Assembly: GCA_017509155.1 (NCBI GenBank)
Contig: JAFWQE010000165.1
Span: 1 to 43,689 of the forward strand
From: Prevotella sp.
Lineage (GTDB): Bacteria; Bacteroidota; Bacteroidia; Bacteroidales; Bacteroidaceae
DNA length: 43,689 nt
Direction of reading: 5' to 3'
Numbering within the stretch: position 1 is the first letter of the stretch; every line of letters begins with the position of its first letter. Positions 1 to 7,989 of the stretch are shown here, in pieces. Below the pieces are notes generated by a model. The model was not told the DNA's origin and ran no database searches. It was given only the letters and a program-made list of their open reading frames with translations. The translations under genes were made by a program, and so were the position numbers.

Positions 1-171
1 ATTCAAGTTTCGCATTCGCTCAACTTCTTGGAGTTCAGGAGTTCAGGAGTTACAGGAGTTCAGACGATAGTGCTGAAGGCTCTCTTTGCGTCAGTTTACA
101 GGGGTTGGAAGTATTGTCTGAACTCCTGTAACTCCTGAACTCCTGAACTCCATCAACTTGCGAAAGTTGAG
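1..171. repeat. 171-bp inverted-repeat element, copy 1
   Basis: This stretch is nearly identical to the reverse complement of 40087-40258, with only a few substitutions and indels. Its arms are built of GGAGTTCA/AACTCCTG repeats around a core CAGACGATA...TATTGTCTG, and the ends carry CAACTT/AAGTTG. It has no coding capacity and looks like a MITE or extragenic palindrome. The window begins at or inside its left edge, so the left boundary is not certain. Confidence 0.8.
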
Positions 172-242
172 ATATTTATACACACGAAAATGCGATAAAG
201 GGAAAGGAAGAAAAGCATTTGTTTCAAAAAAACAGCAGAAAG

Positions 243-274
243 TTTGCTCGTTACACCGATTATTCGTAACTTTG
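243..274 (+). promoter_or_regulatory. Bacteroidetes-type promoter of the GTPase/SEDS/PBP operon
   Basis: TTTG at 243-246 and TAACTTTG at 267-274 are 20 bp apart, matching the Bacteroidetes sigma-ABfr consensus TTTG-N19/20-TAnnTTTG. Transcription should start near 280, giving an 85-nt leader before the ATG at 365. I found no comparable promoter in any later gap up to 13.77 kb, so this one may drive all seven genes. Confidence 0.75.
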
Positions 275-313
275 CGCTGTTTCACGAAACGCATAGAACG
301 TATATCATCAGTT

Positions 314-345
314 GAACATCCCCCTCGGGGGCTTGGGGGGCTTCC
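314..345 (+). repeat. G-rich hairpin repeat (copy 1 of 8)
   Basis: The copy has the form GAACAT-CCCCCTCGGGGG-CTTGGGGGG-CTTCC. The CCCCC and GGGGG runs can pair into a short hairpin. It lies in the leader of the first operon gene. Confidence 0.8.
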
Positions 346-364
346 CCACTTACAGCAGACAGGC

Positions 365-1189
365 ATGGCGACAGTTCTCGAAAACGACCAAACGACCCTT
401 TTCCAATACCCGGTTAGGCAGGAGTTTTCTCGGTCTAAGGGGTGGTTTTTGCCCACTGAGGTTGTCTTCTGGGGATGTCCGTCCTGTGGGAAGACCTCGG
501 CCATCTGTGCCTTGCTCTCGCTCGAGGGCATGAGCATCGACGCCGCCGATCCCTCACCTCTCTGCACCCCCTCCCTAAACAGGGAGGGCCGGGGAGGGTC
601 TCTGGAGGGTCTGGGAGGGTCTCTCAGTTCCCAGTCTTTGTATGTCAACGCCATCCATAAACCGGCATGGTGGACCCCTCGCCGCCCCTTCACCTTCGTG
701 GAGGTGCCGCTGACGGGCAAGACGCTTCCCGATGTCGACCTCAACCGGCAGCTGTCTCAGGTTCACCTGCTCTGCATCGACTGTCGCCAAGACCTCGACA
801 TGCAGGTGGGACGTCTGACGCCTGTGCTCCGCCATCTCAGCTTCGAACGCTATCTCGATGTCACTTCTGCCCTCCGCATTCTCATCATGAAGGCCGACCT
901 TCTCAACACTCCCGAGGGCTTTCGTCAAGACTGCGCGCAGTCGCTCGTCACCGCTCAGCTGCCTCGTTTCTGGAGCGATGTGCAGGCCAGTCTGCTGCGC
1001 CACGGCATGCTGAAACCCGCAGAGGTCAGGAAGGCCCTATGGCAACCCATCGCCTTCAGTGCAGGTGAGGCTGCCGATGTGCCCGATGCCTCTCCCATCA
1101 CCCATCACCCAACACCCAACACCCAGTCGGCCCAGCACCTCTTTCAGGACGTGATACGTCCGCGATGTCTACGACGTCAGTGGTGGTAG
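365..1189 (+). CDS. Small P-loop GTPase-like protein
   Basis: This 274-aa protein probably binds and hydrolyses GTP in the cytoplasm and acts with the GTPases downstream. It has a Walker A/G1 motif GCPSCGKT at residues 37-44, a hydrophobic strand ending in VPLTG near 114-118 where a G3 motif would sit, and ILIMKAD at 172-178, like a G4 motif with M in place of N or T. The same motif order appears in the proteins at 4228 and 6328. I chose the ATG at 365 because the longer open frame back to 158 would translate the promoter and the G-rich repeat. Two in-frame stretches look like invading intergenic repeats: residues about 65-90 (R/G/S/L-rich) and a His/Pro/Thr stretch near the C-terminus from CCCATCACC units. 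Cytoplasmic; no membrane segment. The GTPase assignment is an inference from three short motifs. Confidence 0.75.
   Translation: MATVLENDQTTLFQYPVRQEFSRSKGWFLPTEVVFWGCPSCGKTSAICALLSLEGMSIDAADPSPLCTPSLNREGRGGSLEGLGGSLSSQSLYVNAIHKPAWWTPRRPFTFVEVPLTGKTLPDVDLNRQLSQVHLLCIDCRQDLDMQVGRLTPVLRHLSFERYLDVTSALRILIMKADLLNTPEGFRQDCAQSLVTAQLPRFWSDVQASLLRHGMLKPAEVRKALWQPIAFSAGEAADVPDASPITHHPTPNTQSAQHLFQDVIRPRCLRRQWW
552..627 (+). repeat. Intergenic repeat embedded in a coding sequence
   Basis: The segment around CCTCCCTAAACAGGGAGGG, followed by repeated GGGAGGGTCTC, closely matches the reverse complement of the non-coding DNA at 17189-17262. Here it is read in frame and adds about 25 residues rich in R, G, S and L between the P-loop and the G3-like strand. 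Confidence 0.7.
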
Positions 1190-1206
1190 GGCCCCACTTA
1201 TCAGTT

Positions 1207-1238
1207 GAACATCCCCCTCGGGGGCTTGGGGGGCTTCC
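1207..1238 (+). repeat. G-rich hairpin repeat (copy 2 of 8)
   Basis: Same sequence as 314-345. It is flanked downstream by a run of TCACTT(A/G) simple repeats that leads into the ATG at 1272. Confidence 0.8.
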
Positions 1239-1271
1239 CCCTTATCACTTGTCACTTGTCACTTATCACTT

Positions 1272-4190
1272 ATGAACATCCTCAACCGCCTCAGCCTTCT
1301 CTCCTATAAGACGCCCTCCTTCAGGTCCGTTGCCACCGTCGGCGCCCTCCTGCTCGCCATCGCCTTCATCATCCTCCTCCTCGCAGGTTTCAGGGTGAAG
1401 GAAAACGTTGTCGTAACCGTCGATGCCATGACCTTCCCGCTGGCATCCGGCACCCAGCAGCCAACCGCCATCACCATGGGCCAGCACAGCGACATCTGCT
1501 ACGCCGGCGTCCCCGAGAAGTACCTGATCATCACGCCCACCGCTGAAGGCTACGACTGGCGTGTCAACGAGCAGTACCACGACTCGCTCCAGTATTTCAA
1601 GGTGAACAATGAGAACCCCAACCGACACATCATCAACAACACCACCGACCAGCAGCTCACCCTCACCCTCCAACCGTCAAGCCATCACCCATCATCCACC
1701 ACCCATCACCCCGAAATCACCCTCACCGGCGCCGACGTGTGGGCGTTCTGCAAGCGCTATAAGGACCAGAAAGACTTTCCCCTCCACCTGCTCGCAGCCC
1801 CGCAGGCAAAGCCGTCGCAGGTGCTGAGCAGCTCGTTCCTCCACGTTGACGGCGGCACCATCGCGCTCGTCATACTCGACGAGCACACCCGTCTCACCGA
1901 GGGTGGCACCAACGTTTCCTACATCCGTTCGGGCAGTGTGGCCGACAAGCAGTGCAAGGTGCAGTTCTTCAACGTCAGCGAGCTCACAACGCTCATCGAC
2001 GACAGTGTGCGCCACTTCCTCCGAGCCAGTGTGAAACTCACCGAATGGGGCGCCGGACACGTCATGCTTTCAAAGCTCGACGACCGCCTGCGCGTCAGTT
2101 TCCCCAAGCCCATCACCTTTGTGGCGCCCGCCGACTCGCTGCGCAAGGCGTCGCAGGCCAGCAGCCAGACCATCACCCTGAAGCAGAGCAACAATGCGTT
2201 TCCGTCGAAGAGCGACATCTTCCTGCCGCCTTTCTCCAACGCCATCAACTTCGATGTCTGCAACCTGGAGTTCTTCCACCCCGACGATTCCATCGTGGTG
2301 CGCGACAACGCCCAGCACGCCTACAATTTGGCCAGGCCCGGTCTGTCGCTCTTCCCCACCATCGGAAAGGCCCCGTTGCGCCTTCAGTCGGGACTCCATG
2401 AGCTGCAAGGGCGCGCCGGCATCATCAATGCCACGTTCTTCCTAAGCTATCTTTCCCTGCCGCTGCTTGTCACTCTGGTGCTCATCCTTCTGGTGTGGTC
2501 GCCCATCAGTCCTGTTCGTTTCCCCGGCCGTTCGCGCCGTGGCAAGCGTGGCCGTTCGTTGTCTGGCCAGCCCGTTGTGTCGGCCAAGAACCTCTACAAC
2601 AGCCGTTTGCTGGGCCATTATCCCACCTATCTGACGCTCATCCTGCTGGCAGCGTTCGTGTTCAGTGTGTGCAAGTCGCTCATTGCCCTCAAGCTCAGCT
2701 ACACCTATCCCTATTTTGAGAAGATTACCGCCATAACACCCGTTGCCACCGCCACCGCCATCCTTCTGTTCTTCTGTCTGGCCATGCTGTTCAACACACC
2801 GCTGCGCCAGGCTGTCGCCTCCCGTTGGCGAGGGCTGGGCAGCTGGCTGGTGTGCGCCCTGCTGCTGGCTGCGCTGGCCTGGCTGTTCTTCTTCGTGGTT
2901 GATCCGCGCAACAGTCAGCACGTCATCGACTCATATTTCCACCGCGAGGTCTATTCCCTGTTGCCGTGGCATTGGCTCACGCAGTATGGCATCAACGACA
3001 CCCACCGCTCGGTGCCCTACGCTCTTTTCTTTTCCGTAGCGGTGGTGCTGCTGGTGTGGCTTGTCATCGACGTGCTGCGGTTGTCGCATGTCAGGACCTT
3101 CAAGCTGCACGCTCCCGTTCCCGTTTCCCGGCTTCGTTTCCCCACCGTCAGCTCAAAGCTGTGGATTGTCTACGCCTTCAAGATTGCGTGGAACATCCTC
3201 TGTCCCGTCCATCTGCTGGTGCTCGTCGCCGTGGCCGTCATCGGCAGTCGTTTTGGAAACTTCGGCACCGCCTTCATCTCGTTGTTCGTCATCATCGGCC
3301 TCACGCGTGCCCTGAGCCAGGTCCACCAGTATGCCACCGAGTCGGTGTCGGGCAGCATCATACGCTTCACGGCCATGCTCATCATCTCCGCCTTCTACAT
3401 TCTGGCCGCCATGGTGGGCGACAACGGCTACATGACCAACTACCTGGGCATCGTCATGTGCCTGGTCACCTTCTTCTTCCTCATCGACCGTCCGCGCCCC
3501 CTTGGGGCCAATATGCAGCAGGCCGCCCGCAAGGAGCGCCGCAACATTCAGTTTGCCATTGCCGGTCTCACCGTGGCCGTCCTTCTCCTGCCCTTTGTCT
3601 GCAGCCGGCTGGTGAACACCGACAAGGTGAACTACACCCGTCTGGCGCGCCGCGTCATGCTCTATTCCAGCTTCAACGACCTGCAACGCAACGGCTTCCG
3701 CTACAGCGAGAGCGACGCAGAGTTCATGGTCATCATGAGCCATTACATGCACAACCACGAGGGCGGCGACCCCTTGTCCAACGACCGTCACTTCCTTCAC
3801 CCGTCCGTCAGCACCGGACAGTCGCCCGTGGTGCTCAACGACCTGTCCATGCCCGCGGCCTTCTTCGCCCCCTACGGCAACATGGCCACCACCGCCGTGT
3901 TCTTCATCATGCTCATGTTCCTGGCGTGGATGGTCATGCACTTCTCCATCAGCTTCGCCGACACCCTGCACCCGCTTCTCACCAAGGCGATGCAATGGCG
4001 GCTGATGGCCATGTTCATGTGGATAGGAACAAGCCTCTACATCTACCTCTCCTACATAGACCGCCTGCCGTTCACCGGCCGTCTCATCCCCGGCTATGGC
4101 GTGGATGCCGTGGGCGAAGCGCTCGAGAGCGCCATCCTCCTTGCCTTCATGGTCACCGTGACGTGCAGGAAAAAGACCATCGAGGGATGA
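1272..4190 (+). CDS. Large FtsW/RodA (SEDS)-like polytopic membrane protein
   Basis: This 972-aa inner-membrane protein may polymerise peptidoglycan glycan strands or handle lipid II. One helix (residues about 21-40) is followed by a soluble, presumably periplasmic domain to about 385, then by at least ten hydrophobic helices. Its end, LPFTGRLIPGYG followed by AVGEALES and a last helix, matches the layout of the SEDS terminal motif (LP-x-TG-x-x-LPF-x-SYGG). SDAEFMVIM at 814-822 may correspond to the RodA segment that carries the catalytic Asp (H-T-D-F-I-F), but there E817 would align with that Asp. SEDS proteins usually have about 400 residues, so the N-terminal half is extra. A His/Pro/Ser/Thr-rich stretch near residues 136-148 comes from CCATCACCC repeats. 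The transpeptidase at 10783 is the expected SEDS partner. SEDS membership is likely but distant. Confidence 0.7.
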   Translation: MNILNRLSLLSYKTPSFRSVATVGALLLAIAFIILLLAGFRVKENVVVTVDAMTFPLASGTQQPTAITMGQHSDICYAGVPEKYLIITPTAEGYDWRVNEQYHDSLQYFKVNNENPNRHIINNTTDQQLTLTLQPSSHHPSSTTHHPEITLTGADVWAFCKRYKDQKDFPLHLLAAPQAKPSQVLSSSFLHVDGGTIALVILDEHTRLTEGGTNVSYIRSGSVADKQCKVQFFNVSELTTLIDDSVRHFLRASVKLTEWGAGHVMLSKLDDRLRVSFPKPITFVAPADSLRKASQASSQTITLKQSNNAFPSKSDIFLPPFSNAINFDVCNLEFFHPDDSIVVRDNAQHAYNLARPGLSLFPTIGKAPLRLQSGLHELQGRAGIINATFFLSYLSLPLLVTLVLILLVWSPISPVRFPGRSRRGKRGRSLSGQPVVSAKNLYNSRLLGHYPTYLTLILLAAFVFSVCKSLIALKLSYTYPYFEKITAITPVATATAILLFFCLAMLFNTPLRQAVASRWRGLGSWLVCALLLAALAWLFFFVVDPRNSQHVIDSYFHREVYSLLPWHWLTQYGINDTHRSVPYALFFSVAVVLLVWLVIDVLRLSHVRTFKLHAPVPVSRLRFPTVSSKLWIVYAFKIAWNILCPVHLLVLVAVAVIGSRFGNFGTAFISLFVIIGLTRALSQVHQYATESVSGSIIRFTAMLIISAFYILAAMVGDNGYMTNYLGIVMCLVTFFFLIDRPRPLGANMQQAARKERRNIQFAIAGLTVAVLLLPFVCSRLVNTDKVNYTRLARRVMLYSSFNDLQRNGFRYSESDAEFMVIMSHYMHNHEGGDPLSNDRHFLHPSVSTGQSPVVLNDLSMPAAFFAPYGNMATTAVFFIMLMFLAWMVMHFSISFADTLHPLLTKAMQWRLMAMFMWIGTSLYIYLSYIDRLPFTGRLIPGYGVDAVGEALESAILLAFMVTVTCRKKTIEG

Positions 4191-4227
4191 ACGTTGAAAC
4201 CCGAAACCATCAAACAGAGAAAGAGAT

Positions 4228-5889
4228 ATGAATTCAAAACTGATGAAACGTCTGCGCTATTTCTTCCGCTATCAGGTAGCTGGCAGGAAGAGAATCTTCC
4301 TCGCCGTGGTCGGAACCACATCGAGCGGCAAGTCGTTTCTACTCAATGACATCCTCACATCGCTGGGCAGCATGTCGGCCGTCTTCACACCACTGTCGGA
4401 GTTTCCCATGAAGGGTATGCCGGCAGGGACGCTGATGCCGCTGAAAGACCTTGCCACCTATTCGCCCGACGAGTACGGCGGCAGCGGCGGAACGCCCATT
4501 TATGCGTGCCGGCAGAGCAACTTCTATGGCGCCGCCGTGCGCTACAACAACAGCCGCGACGTGCACGACCTGGTGTTTCTCAACATCCCCGGCGAGATAT
4601 TCAGCAAGGCAGAAAACGGCGCTCTGTCGCGACTGCAGGCCTACATCATGCTGAAGTCGCGCATTGCCCAGCTGAAGAAGCGGTTCTATGTGTCGCGATG
4701 GGTGAACTCCGCCGGCGATGAGCGCCTCATCGTCCAGCCCGTCGTGCCCAACCCCGCCAGCGTTTCGGCAACGAACAATCCGATGTCTGCCTCGCCACAA
4801 CTGCCAACCATCAAAGGCGCGCTGTACGTGAACTACCGCGACTGGAACGAAATATTCAGCGACCTCAACGCCTCTGGCTTCCGTTTCGTCGAGAAAAGCC
4901 GCCGCAAGATCAGCGGCCGCAAGCTGCTGAAGTCGTTCTTCTTCTACGACACCGACTCCATCATGATGACCATCAACGACATGATAGAGACCGGACAGCT
5001 GCAGGAACTGCCCTTCACCGCGACCGACTTCCGCGGCCGTCTCTACGACAACGCCTTCACGTTCTTCCACTTCTGCGCCCTGGCCTCCGACATTGTGCTC
5101 TGCGACCGCATCTTTACAAAGCGCGAGGCCAACACCGACGAGATGCTTTTCGGCGACCTTGCCGACGGCCTTCAGTCGTTTCTCGACGACTGCACCGAGG
5201 ACAAGAAGAACGTCTACCTGGCGTTCCGCAACGTCGACTTCCTCATGCTTGAGAAGGAAAAGGAATACCAGAAGCTCTATAACGAGACGCTGAGCTGCCT
5301 GAGCACCGAGGGGCGCCGCAACGCCATCTACTCGCTGTTCAGCTACGCCATGCTGCATCATGTGGACCCCACGCTCAATATTCCCGAGAAAGAGTTTGCC
5401 GACTTCATCGGACTGCCTGCCGAGATGAGCGATGCCGCGAAGAAGGCCATCCCCTCCGACCCGGCGACCATCACCGACCTCATGGTCGACCTCGACGGCG
5501 CCGACGGACACATCCACATGGCGGCATCGCTGAGAAACCACATCTCGACACGCATCGGCGGCGAGGGACACGCCTTCCGAAAGCTCCTGCAGAAGACCGG
5601 ATATGCACCCGAGCAAACCAGCGATGCACGCTCGAGAATCGTGCCACACGTCTACTTCACGTGCACCCCCATCACCCAGAACTACGAAATCTACCAGAAC
5701 TATCTGGAAGGCGACATGGTGGCCAGCGACTTCAGTCGCGAGGTAGACGGCTATGTGTACAAGTTCCATGAGCAGTTCTCCCACGCCTGTTTCGGCAGCT
5801 ATCAGCTGTGTATGGACATACTTACGCAGCATCGGCTGGGCGATTTCGAGAAGGGTTCGCTGCTGATGATTGAGGAGGAGGAAGTGTAA
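4228..5889 (+). CDS. P-loop GTPase-like protein (TRAFAC/DO-GTPase type?), paralog 1
   Basis: This 553-aa cytoplasmic protein has a clear Walker A motif, GTTSSGKS at residues 29-36, preceded by a beta-strand (IFLAVV). A hydrophobic strand ending NIPGE (119-123) sits where a G3 DxxG motif is expected, and NVYLAFRNVDFL (328-339) fits a G4 strand with R-N-V-D in place of N-K-x-D. Other blocks are DIVLCDRI (288-295) and, near the C-terminus, PHVYFTCTPIT and ACFGSYQL. All of these recur in the protein at 6328, so the two are paralogs. The start is 37 bp after the upstream stop, with no promoter between them. The family is probably the one named TRAFAC-clade or double GTPase in conflict and signalling loci, but I cannot confirm that. 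There is no membrane segment, so it probably acts on the inner face of the membrane next to the SEDS-like protein. Confidence 0.8.
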   Translation: MNSKLMKRLRYFFRYQVAGRKRIFLAVVGTTSSGKSFLLNDILTSLGSMSAVFTPLSEFPMKGMPAGTLMPLKDLATYSPDEYGGSGGTPIYACRQSNFYGAAVRYNNSRDVHDLVFLNIPGEIFSKAENGALSRLQAYIMLKSRIAQLKKRFYVSRWVNSAGDERLIVQPVVPNPASVSATNNPMSASPQLPTIKGALYVNYRDWNEIFSDLNASGFRFVEKSRRKISGRKLLKSFFFYDTDSIMMTINDMIETGQLQELPFTATDFRGRLYDNAFTFFHFCALASDIVLCDRIFTKREANTDEMLFGDLADGLQSFLDDCTEDKKNVYLAFRNVDFLMLEKEKEYQKLYNETLSCLSTEGRRNAIYSLFSYAMLHHVDPTLNIPEKEFADFIGLPAEMSDAAKKAIPSDPATITDLMVDLDGADGHIHMAASLRNHISTRIGGEGHAFRKLLQKTGYAPEQTSDARSRIVPHVYFTCTPITQNYEIYQNYLEGDMVASDFSREVDGYVYKFHEQFSHACFGSYQLCMDILTQHRLGDFEKGSLLMIEEEEV

Positions 5890-5964
5890 TGGTAGCGCAA
5901 AACTGCCAATCTGGAGCAAGCAAACCACTGCTTTCGCGCGCCCGTTTTGCCGGTTTCTGGAAAC

Positions 5965-6052
5965 AAAACCATTGGAATCGTTGAACAAATCCATTGGAAT
6001 TGTTGAACAAAATTAATGGAATCGCCCAACAAATCCATTGAAATCGTTCCAG
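5965..6052 (+). repeat. Array of four 22-bp units (CCATTGG family)
   Basis: Four consecutive 22-bp units of the form AAATCCATTGGAATCGTTGAAC. Units 1-2 are well conserved and 3-4 drifted. The array is in reverse orientation relative to those at 14837 and 43005. A GCCGGTTT segment precedes it, as in the other arrays. Confidence 0.8.
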
Positions 6053-6108
6053 AAAACCGTAGAAATGCAGCCGTAAGATTGACAGATAACATTCAAGAAA
6101 ACGACAAT

Positions 6109-6306
6109 ATGAACGAGGAGAAGTATAAGACCATCATCTTTATTCCTTCATCCTTCATCCATAAACGACAACAAATGAGTGAGGAGAAGTATCAAGCCTT
6201 CATCCATCATCCTTCATCCTTCATCAAGAAAAGGCAACAGGTAAGATAGGAGAAGTATCAAGCCTTCATCCATCATCTTTCATCCTTCATCCAAGAAGCA
6301 TAAATC
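6109..6306 (+). repeat. 66-bp tandem repeat with mini-ORFs, upstream of the second GTPase
   Basis: Three 66-bp units start at 6109, 6175 and 6241. Units 1 and 2 begin with ATG and form one 46-codon frame (stop at 6247-6249). Each unit encodes the type MSEEKYQAFIHHPSSF followed by a basic tail. Unit 3 begins with GTA and has stops. The same unit recurs at 7852 and 7918. The 438-bp gap 5890-6327 holds this repeat and the 22-bp array; I see no real gene in it. Confidence 0.75.
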
Positions 6307-6327
6307 CTTCATCCATAAAAGAAACAA

Positions 6328-7674
6328 ATGACGTTGAAGAAGACAGACCTCAGCAAGATGCTTTCCGTTCTTCCGCTCTGGTGCGGCGGACGGAAGGAGG
6401 TGCGCCTGGCGGTGATTGGCAGTCGCGGCAGTGGCAAGAGCTACCTGCTGTTCGACCTCATTCACGCCTTCGCACAGCTGGGATTCGTGGCCGAACCCGA
6501 ACGTCAGGGCCGCCGACATGGCACGCTTGGCACGTTCTTCTACGACGCGCTGAGCGCCGACGGCCGCGGAATGAAACCCACCAAGCGCTATTTCTGCCAG
6601 CCCAGCAGCCATTATCGCATCGTGTTCCGCAAGGGAGCGCTCGGCCGTCTGCACCTGGATTTCCTCAATATTGCGGGCGATGTGTTCGACGGAGGAAAGC
6701 GCAAGCTGGCCATGTTCTTTGAACTGAAGCGCTGCATAGAACTCGCGGAGAAAGGCGTGTTCACGCTGAGCGAATGGCGCAATGCCGTGGGCGCGTGCGA
6801 GCTGATGGTCAACGCAGGGCAGAATCCGTCGTCGACGCTCCCTGCCGAAATGGGGTTCATGGAGGTGAGCCGCAAGGAAGTGAGCGGAAAAGCGCTGCTC
6901 AAAGACATCACCCATCTGAACACCGCCTCGTTGATGGCGGCCATCCGCAGCGAGTGGAAGCGCATCACCAGCTGGCAGGCGCTGGAGCTGGCGGAATACG
7001 AAAGCCTCGGCATCATCAACGATTTCTACGCGCTGATGGTGTGCCTCAGGGCGACCGATATCGTCGTTTGCGACCGGCTCTCGGCACCGACAGGCGTAGG
7101 AGAGCTGCTGGAGACGCTGGCCCACTACATCGCAGGCAAGGACGATGCGCCGCCGAACGTCTATCTGGCGTTCCGCGAGGCAGACCTGTTGCTGAAGCCA
7201 TCGGTGAAGGATGCCGGCGGCGACCTCTACGCAACGGCGAGCAAAGAGATAGCATCGGTGCTGAAGAACGGAGTGCACACCGCCACGTCTGTCGTCTCCA
7301 TGGACGAGCCCTTGCGCCGACATATCATGCAGAGCATAGGTGCCGGCGTGGGACATGCCTTCTGGCACCTGCTCAATGCCTGCACGGGGCAGCACAGCGT
7401 GGCGCGACAGGTGCAGCGACTCAGAAACGAGCCCACCATCTTTGAGCTGGCTGCCCGCGGCGACATGCCGCCGCACGTCTACTTCACGGCCACTCCCATC
7501 GACGCCGAGCTGCACCGCTACCGACTGCAGGAGGAAGAAAAGGACGACGCCTCCCGCTTCTACTGCGACGACGGAGGCCAGCGGCGCTGGTTCACCACGC
7601 AGCTCACGCGAGGACAGACCGGCCACCTCTGCTTCGGAAGTCTTCAGCTGCTCAGAGATATATTGGATAACTGA
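6328..7674 (+). CDS. P-loop GTPase-like protein, paralog 2
   Basis: This 448-aa protein is a shorter paralog of the one at 4228. It has Walker A GSRGSGKS at residues 31-38, a strand ending NIAGD at 114-118, DIVVCDRL at 244-251, NVYLAFREADLL at 277-288 (G4-like, R-E-A-D), and C-terminal blocks PHVYFTATPID and LCFGSLQLLRDIL. Asn where a canonical GTPase has Asp in G3 (N-I-x-G) is shared with paralog 1, so it is a family trait and not a chance loss. Two divergent partners may form a heterodimer, which would suit GTPases that activate by dimerising, but that is inference. No transmembrane segment is visible. The ATG at 6328 follows a run of repeats whose stops block any upstream extension. Confidence 0.8.
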   Translation: MTLKKTDLSKMLSVLPLWCGGRKEVRLAVIGSRGSGKSYLLFDLIHAFAQLGFVAEPERQGRRHGTLGTFFYDALSADGRGMKPTKRYFCQPSSHYRIVFRKGALGRLHLDFLNIAGDVFDGGKRKLAMFFELKRCIELAEKGVFTLSEWRNAVGACELMVNAGQNPSSTLPAEMGFMEVSRKEVSGKALLKDITHLNTASLMAAIRSEWKRITSWQALELAEYESLGIINDFYALMVCLRATDIVVCDRLSAPTGVGELLETLAHYIAGKDDAPPNVYLAFREADLLLKPSVKDAGGDLYATASKEIASVLKNGVHTATSVVSMDEPLRRHIMQSIGAGVGHAFWHLLNACTGQHSVARQVQRLRNEPTIFELAARGDMPPHVYFTATPIDAELHRYRLQEEEKDDASRFYCDDGGQRRWFTTQLTRGQTGHLCFGSLQLLRDILDN

Positions 7675-7679
7675 AAAGT

Positions 7680-7709
7680 GGAAGCCCCCCAAGCCCCCGA
7701 GGGGGATGT
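7680..7709 (-). repeat. G-rich hairpin repeat (copy 3 of 8)
   Basis: Reverse-complement copy, GAAGCCCCCCAAGCCCCCG then AGGGGGATGT, starting 6 bp after the end of the second GTPase gene. Confidence 0.8.
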
Positions 7710-7731
7710 GGGAAACTGAGTACTGAGAGGA

Positions 7732-7761
7732 GAAAGCCCCCCAAGCCCCCGAGGGGGATGT
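7732..7761 (-). repeat. G-rich hairpin repeat (copy 4 of 8)
   Basis: A second reverse-complement copy in direct tandem with the previous one, followed by GTGAGAAGTGA simple repeats. Confidence 0.8.
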
Positions 7762-7800
7762 TTTAAGTGAGAAGTGATAAGTGAGAAGTGAGAAGAAAAG

Positions 7801-7983
7801 CATCAAGCCTTCATCCATCATCCTTCATCTTTCATCAAGAAAAGACAATAGGTGAGCGAAGAGAAGCATCAAGCCTTCATCCATCATCCTTCATCTTTCA
7901 TCAAGAAAAGACAATAGGTGAGCGAAGAGAAGCATCAAGCTTTCATCTTTCATCCTTCATCCTTCATCCATCATAAAACCATC
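7801..7983 (+). repeat. 66-bp tandem repeat with mini-ORFs, upstream of the bridging protein
   Basis: Units begin with GTG at 7852 and 7918, preceded by a partial unit from 7801. The unit at 7852 encodes about 21 residues (VSEEKHQAFIHHP...) and stops at TAG (7915-7917) directly before the next GTG. The last unit stays in frame with the gene that starts at 7990. The sequence matches the repeat at 6109-6306. Confidence 0.75.
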
Positions 7984-7989
7984 AAAGCA

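Noticed and set aside
158-364. N-terminal extension of the first operon gene back to 158
   Set aside because: It would start upstream of the promoter boxes and translate the G-rich repeat. The ATG at 365 fits better.
2966-4231. 421-codon + frame inside the SEDS-like gene
   Set aside because: Rich in H, R, P and G without hydrophobic periodicity; the overlapping main frame encodes clear membrane helices.
4339-5994. Long minus-strand frame opposite the first large GTPase gene
   Set aside because: It is an antisense shadow in GC-rich DNA: its composition (V, A, H, E-rich) has no recognisable motif, while the + frame has a P-loop.
6016-6249. Small protein gene of 77 codons
   Set aside because: It is made of the 22-bp array and two 66-bp repeat units; nothing suggests an independent protein.
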